Numbered from the stretch's first letter, positions 51,782-60,852 are shown. The stretch: DNA of 64,000 nucleotides from an uncultured Solobacterium sp. (GCA_900543035.1 UQPV01000006.1:1-64000), one strand, 5' to 3'. Numbers and translations: made by a program. Notes: generated from the sequence alone by a model not told the origin.

Positions 51782-52461
51782 CGGCGGATCACCTCATCTT
51801 TCACGATGGCGCCATCCTGCATGGAGAGGATCCGATCTGCCTGCAGGGCGATCGATTCATCGTGCGTGATGATGATCAGGGTCTGATGATATTCCCGATG
51901 GAACTGGCGGAACAGCGCCATGATCTCCTGGCTGTTGTGTGAATCCAGATTGCCGGTCGGTTCGTCTGCCAGCACGATGGCTGGCTTGGCGATCAGCGCG
52001 CGGCCGATCGAGACACGCTGCTGCTGTCCGCCGGAAAGCTGAGCGGGCAGATGAGACAGCCGCTCTTTCAGGCCAAGCGCCTGGACCAGCTTGTCAAAAT
52101 AATCTTTATCTGGCTTTCTGCCATCCAGCTGCAGAGGCAGCGTGAGGTTTTCTTTCGCGTTCAGGATAGGGATGAGGTTGTAAAACTGGTAGATCAGTCC
52201 GATCTGCCGGCGGCGGAAGATGGCCAGTGCGGATTCATCCATCTCATAGATGTCGCAGCCGTCGATGAGGACCTTTCCGCTGTCCGGGCGGTCCACGCCG
52301 CCCAGCATATGCAGCAGGGTGCTCTTTCCTGAGCCGCTGGGGCCCATGATGGCCACAAATTCTCCTTGCTGGACAGAAAAGCTCACGTCATCTAGCGCCG
52401 TGACCTTTCCTTCTCCTGTGCCATAGCTTTTATTCAGATGTGTCACTTGTAAGATCTCCAT
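51778..52461 (-). CDS. ABC transporter ATP-binding protein
   Basis: A 227-aa ATPase: Walker A GPSGSGKST, Q-loop YQFYNLIPIL, signature LSGGQQQR, Walker B IVLADEPTGNLD, HD switch. Typical partner of FtsX/MacB permeases. The start is ATG 52461, with AAGGAGG eight bases upstream; the frame continues upstream without support. It begins the operon that lies immediately downstream of the histidine kinase gene, with phased repeats in the 87-bp gap. Confidence 0.94.
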   Translation of the reverse strand: MEILQVTHLNKSYGTGEGKVTALDDVSFSVQQGEFVAIMGPSGSGKSTLLHMLGGVDRPDSGKVLIDGCDIYEMDESALAIFRRRQIGLIYQFYNLIPILNAKENLTLPLQLDGRKPDKDYFDKLVQALGLKERLSHLPAQLSGGQQQRVSIGRALIAKPAIVLADEPTGNLDSHNSQEIMALFRQFHREYHQTLIIITHDESIALQADRILSMQDGAIVKDEVIRR

Positions 52462-52499
52462 GTGATCGTCCTCCTTTTTCTTCATGGTACGAAGCAGGA

Positions 52500-52537
52500 A
52501 TGACAGAAGCGTGACTGGGAAATGACACATCTGTCAT
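52500..52537. promoter_or_regulatory. phased TGAC repeats and palindrome upstream of the ABC operon
   Basis: TGACA, TGACT and TGACA begin at 52501, 52512 and 52523, exactly 11 bp apart. The last overlaps the palindrome ATGACA-CATC-TGTCAT (52522-52537). Phased direct repeats like these are typical binding sites of OmpR/PhoB-type regulators, and such a regulator is encoded by the neighbouring operon. Confidence 0.6.
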
Positions 52538-52548
52538 GCAAAAAGGCA

Positions 52549-53541
52549 TCATGTGTCTGATGCCTGAAACAATACCGTAAAGCTTGCGCCGCTGCCTGGC
52601 TGGCTGTCTGCGCGGATGTCGCCGTGCTGAGCGCGCAGGATGGCCTGGGCCATGGCCATGCCGATGCCGACCGAGCCGTCAGCGGCATGTGTCCCGCGGT
52701 AAAAGCGCTCGAAGACATGCGCCAGCTCTTCCCGGTTCATGCCCGGTCCGCTGTCTGTGATCTGCAGTGCGGTATGCACCGGCGTCTGCCTTGCCCGTAT
52801 GCGGATCGTACCGTTGGCCGGCGTGTGTTCGGCCGCATTCTTGAGGATGTTGAGCAGTGCCTCGCTGCTCCAGCCAGGATCGGTGCGCACCTGGATGCTG
52901 CCCACGTCCATGTCGATCTGGATCTGCTTGTCCTGGATCATGGTGGTGAGCGGTTCCAGCGCGCTGAGCACAAGCTGCTGCAGCGTGACTTGCGCAGGCT
53001 GGAAGGTGATGGCGCACGCGTCCATGCGCGCCAGCTTGAGCAGGGAGGAGACTAGCCATTCCAGCCGGTCCAGCTGCTGGTTCACGCAGCTGAAGAACTC
53101 CTGGCGCTGCGCTTCGGGAAGATCCTGCTGCAGCAGTTCGTTCATCATGCGCATGGAAGTCAGCGGCGTGCGCAGCTGATGGGAGATGTCGCTGATCGTG
53201 TCGGACAAGAAGAGCCGGTCTTTTTCCGACTGCTTTTGCTGCTCATGGAAGGTGCGGGTGATCTTGTAGATGTCATTGCGCAGGATGCTCAATGCGCCTT
53301 CTTCATTGTCGCGGATATCAGTATGCAGGGAATTGCTGTAGACGCGCATCAGCTGGTCGCTGAGGGTGCGGATGCGGCGGTTGACCAGATGGATGAGCGC
53401 CGCGCTCACCGCGTTCCACAACAGCGCGCTGAGCAGGAAGGGCAAGACCAGCTGCGGGGCGATCAGCAGCAGGATCACGGTGATGAGCAGGCACAGCGCC
53501 AGGACGAAGAGCACCCAGCGGCGGATATCCCTATGATTCAC
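52549..53541 (-). CDS. sensor histidine kinase
   Basis: A 330-aa kinase with two adjacent membrane helices (about 9-29 and 32-52) and almost no outer loop, i.e. an intramembrane-sensing type. A linker leads to the phosphoacceptor SDISHQLRTPL (His121), then the ATPase lobe with NILKNAAEHT, DSGPGM and GIGMAMA. The short sensing region fits kinases that read transporter activity rather than a ligand. It starts with GTG at 53541, GGAG seven bases upstream, overlapping the response regulator by 11 bp. Confidence 0.92.
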   Translation of the reverse strand: MNHRDIRRWVLFVLALCLLITVILLLIAPQLVLPFLLSALLWNAVSAALIHLVNRRIRTLSDQLMRVYSNSLHTDIRDNEEGALSILRNDIYKITRTFHEQQKQSEKDRLFLSDTISDISHQLRTPLTSMRMMNELLQQDLPEAQRQEFFSCVNQQLDRLEWLVSSLLKLARMDACAITFQPAQVTLQQLVLSALEPLTTMIQDKQIQIDMDVGSIQVRTDPGWSSEALLNILKNAAEHTPANGTIRIRARQTPVHTALQITDSGPGMNREELAHVFERFYRGTHAADGSVGIGMAMAQAILRAQHGDIRADSQPGSGASFTVLFQASDT

Positions 53542-54211
53542 GCAGCGGCTCCATGCGGTAGCCCAGACCGCGGATGGTGGTGATGAGCACAGGGTTCTGC
53601 GGATCGGCCTCGATCTTCTCGCGCAGCCGCTTCATCGTGACGGAAAGCGTGTTGTCCTCCACATACTGCCCTTTGTTGTCCCACAGCGCATCCAGCAGCT
53701 GCGCGCGGGTGAGGATCTGTCCGGGATGATGCAGGAAGAACAGGAAAAGCTGATATTCCATGGCGGACAAGTATACTTCCTGGCCGTTTCGGAATACCTT
53801 GGCCTGGCGAAGATCCACGCGCAGCTCCCGGATGCGGATGACGTCGTCCTGTCTGTCTTGTCGGCGGCGCAGCACGCTGCGGATGCGGCTGAGCAGCTCC
53901 TGCAGGCGGAAGGGCTTGGTCACATAATCATCGCCGCCCATGTCGAGCCCTTTGACGACACACATCTCATCATCAGATGCCGTCAGGAAGATGACGGCCG
54001 CGCCCTGTGCGCGAGCCGGATCACATAAGTCGAATCCGCTGCCGTCGGGCAGGGAGAGGTCGATGAGCGCAAGGTCGAAGCGCTGTTTGCTCAATGCGGC
54101 GCGGGCCTGTTCCACCGACATGCAGATACAGACCGCATATCCTTCTTTTTTCAGCGTATAGTCCAGCCCCATGGTGATGGCGCTGTCATCTTCTACCAGC
54201 AAGATGTGCAT
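53531..54211 (-). CDS. OmpR-family response regulator
   Basis: A 226-aa regulator with receiver domain (phosphoacceptor Asp51 in LIDLSLPDG, Lys in VTKPF) and a winged-helix DNA-binding domain ending TIRGLGYRME. The start ATG 54211 follows GAGGTGA; the longer upstream frame is without support. It shares an operon with the histidine kinase. The likely target is the phased repeat in front of the ABC operon immediately downstream. Confidence 0.94.
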   Translation of the reverse strand: MHILLVEDDSAITMGLDYTLKKEGYAVCICMSVEQARAALSKQRFDLALIDLSLPDGSGFDLCDPARAQGAAVIFLTASDDEMCVVKGLDMGGDDYVTKPFRLQELLSRIRSVLRRRQDRQDDVIRIRELRVDLRQAKVFRNGQEVYLSAMEYQLFLFFLHHPGQILTRAQLLDALWDNKGQYVEDNTLSVTMKRLREKIEADPQNPVLITTIRGLGYRMEPLRES

Positions 54212-54233
54212 GTTGATCACCTCATCTGTGTTC

Positions 54234-54242
54234 AGTATAGCA
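54234..54242 (-). promoter_or_regulatory. extended -10 promoter of the two-component operon
   Basis: Minus-strand TGCTATACT (TGnTATACT), about 23 bp before the ATG at 54211; the -35 region is weak. Confidence 0.55.
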
Positions 54243-54291
54243 TAATCCGCCTGAGGAAAAGATGATGAATCTGTAACATAAGGCAGGCGTT

Positions 54292-56010
54292 TTACAGACA
54301 TTCGCTCAGGAAGCAAGGCGCGTGCAGCGAAAGCGGTTCTCTGGCCATCAGCACGGGAACGGTCTCGCTTTTCCCTGGGATGTTCAGCTTCGGGGAGACG
54401 ATGGCCGCTGTCGTCTTGTCCGCTGATGTCAGGGAAGCCAGCATGCACAGGGCTGCTGCTTCCGAGGTGCAGACGAGCTCGCTGATGAGGCGTTCCTCTT
54501 CACGCTCTTCCCAGCAGGCGTATCCTTCCGCCTGGCCTTCATGGAGGAATACTTGCACACGCATGCCGCAGCAAGCCTGATAAGGCAGCCAGAAGTCCTG
54601 ATAATAGGTCAGGTCGCGGATGCGAAAGCCGTCGTGGCCGCGCATCATCGTTTCATAGAGGGAGAGGCATGCCGCTGCATCAGCGTCTGTCCAGCTTCCT
54701 TCTTCGGGCGGGAGCGCCGCCTTGTCCAGGATGACGCGCTTCATGAAATGACTCTTGGCGAAGCCGAAGGGCACATACAGATCCCAGTCATAGGCCTGCA
54801 GGATCCAGCGCGCATCGGCGAATTCCTGAAAGACGTGATCGAGCAGCCGTTTCATGTATCCGCAGCGGCGGTATTCCCGGCGGACGGCCACCCCTTCCAG
54901 GAAGCGGAAGGAGACGGGACGGCCATTCAGGGAGAGCTGCCATTGCGGGAACATACACATGGCGATGATCTGATCCCCGCTGCGCAGCACGCGGCAGTCC
55001 TGCGGGCGGTACATGCGGCTGAAGTAAAACGCAGCGCTCTTTGGCGTCTCTTCTGCGAAGCTGTCGAGCCACAGCGCGTTCAGCTGGTCTTTCTCTTCTG
55101 GTTTGGGCGCGGTGATCTCCCAACTGCGGAAGACAGCGGTATATTTCTGTACGATGCGGATCGGATGCATGTCGCGCTTGGCCTTGATCAGCGAAGGCAG
55201 GCCCATGTCATCCTCGCGGTTGATCAGCGTCACTGCCGGATCGGCGATCTCCAGATAGTTTTTCAAGATGGCGACATACAGCCCGCGGATATTGCGGTCA
55301 GCCTTTTCCACATGGATGTCCAGCATGTATGGGGTAGTGTGAGAAACGATGGAGAAGGCCTTCATGCGGCCGTCGATGGTGATGACCCCGCCATCCAGGG
55401 AAAGCTCTTCGGCATGCTCCAGCAAAAAGCGGATGCCTTGTTCTTCTTCCTGGATGCCGAAGATGTCATCATGACTGTCCTGCCATTCGCTCAGCAGCGA
55501 GAAGATATCGTCGAAATCATCCCTGCTCAGCCGGTGAAATGCCCATCTGCCCTCATATTCCTTCAAAAAGGCATTGTAATGGTTGCGGCGCTTCTGCATC
55601 TTCTTTCCTTTCAGCGTCTCTTGCTGGGTGCGGGAATAGATGTAGTCTTTGCCATCCCACCTGATGTCGAATACGACCTGATCCTGGAAATGTTCGGCCA
55701 GCCAGTCGCGCCATTCGCGGCTCAGGCAGGACATGCGCGCAGGGATGCCGTGCTGGCGGCCATATGCCAGCATGGCGCTGACGGCTTCCATGCGGTATTC
55801 CTCTGCGCAGAATGGCATGTACCAGTAAGTCTCATCTTCTGCTTCGATGTGAAAGCAGACGAGCGCAAAATGCGCATGCACTTCGAAATAGAACGGATAG
55901 GGATACTGCCACATCAGCATCGTGACGACGTTGGCGTTGCAGTCTTCATATCCGGCCAGCGCTATCCAGGGCTGCAGCTCATGCATATTGTCGATCGTGA
56001 GTTTTTTCAT
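54292..56010 (-). CDS. DUF2156 domain fused to an Eis-like GNAT acetyltransferase
   Basis: A 572-aa protein with two parts. Residues 1-295 match the DUF2156 fold, which is a tandem GNAT related to the C-terminal aminoacyl-phosphatidylglycerol synthase domain of MprF (LKGKKMQKRRNHYNAFLKEY, LINREDDMGLPSLIKAK). Residues about 300-572 are a GNAT with the acetyl-CoA loop VRREYRRCGYMKRLL, followed by a second domain as in Eis proteins. It could modify lipids, peptides or drugs; the substrate is unknown. AAGGAAGG precedes the ATG. The same fused layout occurs in other gut Bacillota to my knowledge, but I cannot check. Confidence 0.75.
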   Translation of the reverse strand: MKKLTIDNMHELQPWIALAGYEDCNANVVTMLMWQYPYPFYFEVHAHFALVCFHIEAEDETYWYMPFCAEEYRMEAVSAMLAYGRQHGIPARMSCLSREWRDWLAEHFQDQVVFDIRWDGKDYIYSRTQQETLKGKKMQKRRNHYNAFLKEYEGRWAFHRLSRDDFDDIFSLLSEWQDSHDDIFGIQEEEQGIRFLLEHAEELSLDGGVITIDGRMKAFSIVSHTTPYMLDIHVEKADRNIRGLYVAILKNYLEIADPAVTLINREDDMGLPSLIKAKRDMHPIRIVQKYTAVFRSWEITAPKPEEKDQLNALWLDSFAEETPKSAAFYFSRMYRPQDCRVLRSGDQIIAMCMFPQWQLSLNGRPVSFRFLEGVAVRREYRRCGYMKRLLDHVFQEFADARWILQAYDWDLYVPFGFAKSHFMKRVILDKAALPPEEGSWTDADAAACLSLYETMMRGHDGFRIRDLTYYQDFWLPYQACCGMRVQVFLHEGQAEGYACWEEREEERLISELVCTSEAAALCMLASLTSADKTTAAIVSPKLNIPGKSETVPVLMAREPLSLHAPCFLSECL

Positions 56011-56036
56011 AGTTACCTTCCTTGTCGTTTTCCTTA

Positions 56037-56639
56037 TTATATCCGCTGCTGGCCGGAGGACAAGCGTTTTGCCCGCGCAGTGTCAAATGCCGGGGAGATG
56101 AGCGTGCGGACAAAGGCGGCTAAGTGGTCGGTGCTGTCCGGCATGCCCTCGTTCATCCATTTTTCCAGTATGGCGATGCATCCGGAGGAGACAAAGGTGT
56201 AGTAATAATCGAGCATGTGGGGATCGGCGTGGGGAAAGAGGCTCAGCTGCGAGTTCAGGCAGGCCTGCTTGCCCAGCTCGATGAGCCGGTAGAGCAGCTT
56301 CTTGTCGCTGTGCGGCCCCAGGGTGACCAGGCACAGGTCGGCGTGTTCCCGGATATAGCTGAAGATGCGGGTGATCGTCTCCACCAGATCATAGGGGTCC
56401 TGATCTTCGAGCAGCGGGCGCAGGATCGCCTTGAATTCATCGAACATGCTCTGCTCGATCTGTTCCATCAGGTCATAAATGTCGTCGTAATGGGCGTAAA
56501 AGGTTCCGCGGTTGATGGATGCTTTTTCGCATAGCTCGCGGACGGTGATGTGCTGAAGTGGCTTTTCGCGAAGCAGGTTCAGCAGCGCCGTGCGGATCAT
56601 CTGACGGGTGATGCGTACCCGTCCGTCTTCTTTTTTCAT
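56037..56639 (-). CDS. TetR-family transcriptional regulator
   Basis: A 200-aa regulator. The N-terminal helix-turn-helix is intact (TVRELCEKASINRGTFYAHYDDIYDLME), followed by a helical ligand domain of the TetR_C type often found with FtsX-type ABC genes. The chosen start is ATG 56639 with AGGAGG eight bases upstream. It diverges from the ABC ATPase and coiled-coil permease genes, and the gap contains two copies of an inverted-repeat site that it probably binds, autoregulating itself and the transporter. Confidence 0.92.
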   Translation of the reverse strand: MKKEDGRVRITRQMIRTALLNLLREKPLQHITVRELCEKASINRGTFYAHYDDIYDLMEQIEQSMFDEFKAILRPLLEDQDPYDLVETITRIFSYIREHADLCLVTLGPHSDKKLLYRLIELGKQACLNSQLSLFPHADPHMLDYYYTFVSSGCIAILEKWMNEGMPDSTDHLAAFVRTLISPAFDTARAKRLSSGQQRI

Positions 56640-56666
56640 CTCTGTATCCTCCTGTTGAACAAAATG

Positions 56667-56713
56667 ATCAAATGTGTTGATTTGCATGACATTCTCATCA
56701 GATGTGATGATTG
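56667..56713. promoter_or_regulatory. duplicated operator-like sites for the TetR regulator
   Basis: Two imperfect palindromes with the common form ATCAnATGTGnTGAT lie at 56667-56681 and 56697-56711, exactly 30 bp apart. The second abuts the -35 of the ABC operon. A third palindrome, AACAC-T-GTGTT (56757-56767), lies after the -10. Confidence 0.6.
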
Positions 56714-56739
56714 AATCCCTGCCTGATTCTTATTATAAT
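56711..56739 (+). promoter_or_regulatory. promoter of the ABC/coiled-coil permease operon
   Basis: TTGAAT (56711-56716), a 17-bp spacer and TATAAT (56734-56739). The -35 overlaps the end of the second operator-like site, so a bound regulator would block it. Confidence 0.8.
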
Positions 56740-56802
56740 ACAGATGGGAGTTAATGAACACTGTGTTTGGTATCTGAACGAGTGTTGAATGGAGTGAGAC
56801 AG

Positions 56803-57507
56803 ATGAGTGCATACATTGAGTTTCAGGATGTAAAAAAGGTGTATAAGATGGGAGAAGTCTCCATCGAGGCACTGGCAGGCGTGAGCTTTTCCATCGATCA
56901 GGGAGAGTTCGTCGTGATCGCCGGCGCCAGCGGAGCGGGGAAAAGCACGATTCTGAATATTCTGGGCGGTATGGATTCCGCGAGCAGCGGCACGATCATC
57001 GTGGATGGCAAGCGGGTCAGTGACTACAATGCCAGACAGCTGACGACCTATCGCCGTTATGACATCGGCTTCGTGTTCCAGTTCTACAATCTGGTGCAGA
57101 ATCTGACGGTCAGGGAAAATGTCGAGCTGGCGACGCAGATCTGCAAGGATCCTTTGGATATCGATGAGACGATCGAGGCGGTCGGCCTGGCGGATCGCTC
57201 CCGCAACTTTCCGGCGCAGCTTTCCGGCGGTGAGCAGCAGCGTGTGGCGATCGCGCGTGCGTTGGCCAAGAACCCGAAGCTGCTGCTGTGCGATGAGCCG
57301 ACCGGCGCATTGGATTATCAGACCGGAAAGCAGATCCTCAAGCTGCTGCAGGACACATGCCGCCAGCGCGGGGTGAGCGTCATCGTCATCACGCATAATC
57401 TGGCGCTGACAGCGATGGGCGACAAGGTCATCAAGGTGCGCAGCGGACGCATCGAAAGCGTCGAGATCAATGAACATCCGCTGCCGGTGGAAAGGATCGA
57501 ATACTGA
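56803..57507 (+). CDS. ABC transporter ATP-binding protein
   Basis: A 234-aa ATPase with Walker [11 protein letters not shown]-loop [10 protein letters not shown], signature LSGGEQQR and Walker [13 protein letters not shown]. The start is ATG 56803, with GGAGTGAG upstream. Its stop shares a base with the next start (TGATG at 57505-57509), so it forms a coupled pair with the 1080-aa permease. Confidence 0.94.
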   Translation: MSAYIEFQDVKKVYKMGEVSIEALAGVSFSIDQGEFVVIAGASGAGKSTILNILGGMDSASSGTIIVDGKRVSDYNARQLTTYRRYDIGFVFQFYNLVQNLTVRENVELATQICKDPLDIDETIEAVGLADRSRNFPAQLSGGEQQRVAIARALAKNPKLLLCDEPTGALDYQTGKQILKLLQDTCRQRGVSVIVITHNLALTAMGDKVIKVRSGRIESVEINEHPLPVERIEY

Positions 57508-60500
57508 TGCACAGCGCGCTCTGGAAGGATACGCTGCGGGAGATCCGCAAGAGCTTCGGGCGCTTTCTCTCCATCCTGCTGATCGTCGCCCTGGGCGTGG
57601 CTTTCTTCGCCGGCGTGAAAGCCAGTGTCCCGGACATGAAATATACGGCTGACGCGTATTTTGACGAATATAATCTGCAGGATATCCAGCTGTTTTCCAC
57701 GGTCGGGTTCACCGATGAGGATGTGGAGAAGATCCGGGACATCGAGGGCGTCCTCGGTGTGCACGCGACCTATTCGATGGACGCGGTGACGGTCAAGGAC
57801 ACGCGGCAGATCACGCTGAAGGTGCTGAGCATGCCGTCGGCCGATCCTGATCGAGACGATCCGGATTATATCAACCAGGTGCGCCTGGCCAGCGGAAGGA
57901 TGCCGCAAAAGAGCGGCGAGTGTCTGCTGGAAGAAGAAAAGATGATGGAAAGTGATCTGGAGGTCGGAGATACCATCACCTTGGCCACTGGGACAGATGA
58001 TGATATCAAAGACTATCTGAAGACAGATACGTTTACGATCGTGGGCACGATGTATACTCCGGTCTATCTCTCTTATGAGAAGGGGAGCACGACGGTGGGC
58101 AGCGGATCTATCGACAATTTCATCACGATCCTCGATGAGGATTTCAACATGGATTATTATACGCAGGTCAATCTGACGGTGGAGGGGGCAAAAGCGCTCA
58201 ATTCCTATGAGGATGCGTATTTCGATGTGACCGATCCGGTCAAGAACCGCTTGGAAAGCCTGGGGCTGGAACGGGCGGACCTGCGCCTGGAGGATATCCG
58301 GGAACAGGCCCAGCAGGCGTATGATGAAGGCGAACAGGAATATCAGGATGCACAAGCGCAGTTCGATCAGCAGATCAGCGACGCTGAGGACCAGCTGAAT
58401 GATGCGGAAAACGAGCTGATCGTGAATCAGGCCACGCTCAATTCCTCCAGGCTGTATGCCGAGCAGGAGACTGCCGCGGCCCAGACGCAGATCGCTTCGC
58501 TGGAAAGCATGCTGAGCAGTGCGAAGACGCGGGTCGATGCGCTGAAGGATCAGCTGAAGAGCCAGAACAGCCAGATCCAGGACCAGTTGGATCAGCTCGA
58601 GGAAAATCGCGATGAGTATGAAGCCATCGTAGCGGAAAACGATGCCCGCATCGAAGAGCTGGAAGAGGAGCTGGAAAATGCGTCGGAAAGCGAACGACCG
58701 GCCATCGAGGCAGAGATCGAGATGCGCAAGGCGGCCAGCGAAACGGCCCGCCGCATGGCCCAGCAGATGCAAAGCAGCATCGATGCGCTGCAGGCACAGC
58801 TGCAGACGCTCAACGATCAGATCGATGAAGCGGCAGCTTATATGAATGAGCTGCAGGGGATGATCGATGAGCAGAAGGCGCAGCTAGAGGCTGCGCAGCA
58901 AGCCAGCGAACAGGAGCTGGCGCAGGGCGAGCAGCAGATCGCGGATGGCTGGGCCCAGCTGGCGCAGGGGAAGATCGAGCTGGAGCGGCAGCGCGAGCTG
59001 GGCGAGGAAGAGCTCGGCTTAGCGAAGGACAGGCTGGACAAGGCAAAGGCGCAGATCGAAGCCATCGATGATCCGCAATGGATCGTGCTTGACCGCAACT
59101 CGCAGTATTCGTATATGGATTATGGCAGCGTCGCAGACCGCATGGAAGGCATTGCCCGCGTCTTCCCGGTATTCTTCTTCCTGGTCGCCGCGCTCGTCTG
59201 TCTGACGACGATGACGCGCATGGTCGATGAGCAGCGCGGCAACATCGGCACGATGAAGGCGCTTGGCTACAGCAAAGGCGCCATCGCGATGAAATATCTG
59301 ATGTATGCCTTCATCGCCGGCATATTCGGCTCTATCCTGGGCTGTTCGCTGGGCATGTATATCTTCCCCAGCGTCATCTTCAACGCATGGAACCTCATGT
59401 ATAATCTGCCTGAACTGAAGTTCGTGCTGCAGCCAGGGCTCATGCTGCTGGCCAGCGGCCTGGTCATCGGCGTGACGATGCTGGCGGCATTCGCCGCGGT
59501 ATACAAAGAGCTGATGGAAGTGCCGAGCCAGCTGATGCGCCCGAGGGCACCGAAGATCGGCAAAAAGATCCTGCTTGAGCGGGTCCCGCTGCTATGGTCG
59601 CATTTCTCATTCAGCTGGAAAGTGACCGCACGGAATATCTTCCGATACAAGAAGCGCTTCTTCATGACCGTGATCGGCATCGCGGGCTGCAGTGCCTTGC
59701 TCGTGGCAGGCTTCGGCATTCAGGACAGCATCTCAGATATCGTCACTAAGCAGTATGAGGAGATCTTCAATTTCGACGCGGCCGTCACGTTCGATACTGA
59801 TGCGACCGTTGCCGAGAAGGCTGACGCCCTGCAGCGTCTGCAAGACAATGCCGAGGTCGAAGAAGCCATCGGCATCGGACAAAGCGCCGTCACGGTCAGC
59901 GATGATGGAGAAGACAGTTCGGTCACGGTCGTCGTGCCTTCTGATCTTGATGATTTCGCGGACTTCACCGCGCTTCGCCACCGCGGCGATACAGAGCAGC
60001 TTTCGCTGAGCGACGACGGCGCGCTCATCACGGAGAAGCTGGCGATGAACCTTGGTCTTTCTGCCGGGGATACGCTGACCATCACCGATGGCGATGGCAT
60101 AGAGCGGGAAGTGAAGATCGCGGATGTGGTGGAAAACTATGTCGGTCATTATCTGTACATGTCTCCTTCTTATTACCGAACGGTCTTTGAGGAACGGCAG
60201 ACAGATACCGCCGCGTATCTGAAGCTGAGCGAAGCAGGTCTGCAGGATGAATCCGCCCTGGGCCAGCAGCTGATGCAGGACGAGTTCATCTCTTCTGTCT
60301 CCTTCTATTCCGGATTGGCCGATACGTTCCAAGATACGATCTCATCACTGAGCTTCGTCGTCGTCGTACTGGTCATCGCCGCCGGTCTGCTCGCCTTCGT
60401 CGTCTTATACAATCTGACGAATGTGAACATCTCTGAGCGCATCCGGGAGATCGCGACCATCAAGGTGTTGGGCTTCTACGATCGTGAGGTCGGATCCTAT

Positions 60501-60749
60501 GTATTCCGGGAAACCATCTTTCTGACCATCATCGGCGCCTTGGCCGGACTGCTCCTGGGCATCGGACTGCACAGTCTGATCATGAGCCTGGCAGAGATGG
60601 AAAGCGTCATGTTCGGCCGAAACATCGACTGGATCTCTTTCGTGATCTCCTTCCTGATCACGATGCTCTTCTCCTTTGTGGTCAACTTGTTCATGTACCG
60701 CAAGCTGAAGAAGGTGCAGATGGTCGAGTCGCTGAAGTCAGTGGAATAA
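57507..60749 (+). CDS. FtsX-like ABC permease with long coiled-coil insert (1080 aa)
   Basis: One N-terminal membrane helix (about 20-38), a MacB-like outer domain (about 45-250), and a long Glu/Gln/Ala-rich coiled coil (about 255-515). Next come three helices with FtsX coupling loop RGNIGTMKALGYSKG (about 550-670), a second helix near 712, a second outer domain, and a last FtsX set (about 950-1075) with RIREIATIKVLGFYDRE. Coiled-coil FtsX permeases in Gram-positives are often controlled by TetR regulators, as here. The coil probably projects toward the peptidoglycan. Cargo is unknown. The last gene of its operon. Confidence 0.9.
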   Translation: MHSALWKDTLREIRKSFGRFLSILLIVALGVAFFAGVKASVPDMKYTADAYFDEYNLQDIQLFSTVGFTDEDVEKIRDIEGVLGVHATYSMDAVTVKDTRQITLKVLSMPSADPDRDDPDYINQVRLASGRMPQKSGECLLEEEKMMESDLEVGDTITLATGTDDDIKDYLKTDTFTIVGTMYTPVYLSYEKGSTTVGSGSIDNFITILDEDFNMDYYTQVNLTVEGAKALNSYEDAYFDVTDPVKNRLESLGLERADLRLEDIREQAQQAYDEGEQEYQDAQAQFDQQISDAEDQLNDAENELIVNQATLNSSRLYAEQETAAAQTQIASLESMLSSAKTRVDALKDQLKSQNSQIQDQLDQLEENRDEYEAIVAENDARIEELEEELENASESERPAIEAEIEMRKAASETARRMAQQMQSSIDALQAQLQTLNDQIDEAAAYMNELQGMIDEQKAQLEAAQQASEQELAQGEQQIADGWAQLAQGKIELERQRELGEEELGLAKDRLDKAKAQIEAIDDPQWIVLDRNSQYSYMDYGSVADRMEGIARVFPVFFFLVAALVCLTTMTRMVDEQRGNIGTMKALGYSKGAIAMKYLMYAFIAGIFGSILGCSLGMYIFPSVIFNAWNLMYNLPELKFVLQPGLMLLASGLVIGVTMLAAFAAVYKELMEVPSQLMRPRAPKIGKKILLERVPLLWSHFSFSWKVTARNIFRYKKRFFMTVIGIAGCSALLVAGFGIQDSISDIVTKQYEEIFNFDAAVTFDTDATVAEKADALQRLQDNAEVEEAIGIGQSAVTVSDDGEDSSVTVVVPSDLDDFADFTALRHRGDTEQLSLSDDGALITEKLAMNLGLSAGDTLTITDGDGIEREVKIADVVENYVGHYLYMSPSYYRTVFEERQTDTAAYLKLSEAGLQDESALGQQLMQDEFISSVSFYSGLADTFQDTISSLSFVVVVLVIAAGLLAFVVLYNLTNVNISERIREIATIKVLGFYDREVGSYVFRETIFLTIIGALAGLLLGIGLHSLIMSLAEMESVMFGRNIDWISFVISFLITMLFSFVVNLFMYRKLKKVQMVESLKSVE

Positions 60750-60756
60750 TGGGATG

Positions 60757-60788
60757 AAAAAACTTTCAGAAACTCTGGAAGTTTTTTC
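60757..60788 (+). terminator. terminator of the coiled-coil permease operon
   Basis: AAAAAACTTTC (60757-60767) pairs with GGAAGTTTTTT (60777-60787), and the T-rich arm serves as the tail. It overlaps the -35 region of the asnA promoter. Confidence 0.75.
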
Positions 60789-60817
60789 TTGTTCGCCATG
60801 CGGTTTTCGCTTATAAT
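60789..60817 (+). promoter_or_regulatory. promoter of asnA
   Basis: TTGTTC (60789-60794), a 17-bp spacer and TATAAT (60812-60817), with the start codon at 60853. Confidence 0.65.
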
Positions 60818-60852
60818 GAAGGCATGGTGTGAAGAAAAAAGGGGATGAAACC

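Noticed and set aside
54541..56202. A 553-codon plus-strand frame opposite the DUF2156-GNAT gene
   Set aside because: Antisense frame without start signals or motifs; the minus-strand gene has clear family features.
57318..58772. A 484-codon minus-strand frame opposite the coiled-coil permease
   Set aside because: Arises from the repetitive Gln/Glu/Ala codons of the coiled coil read backwards.
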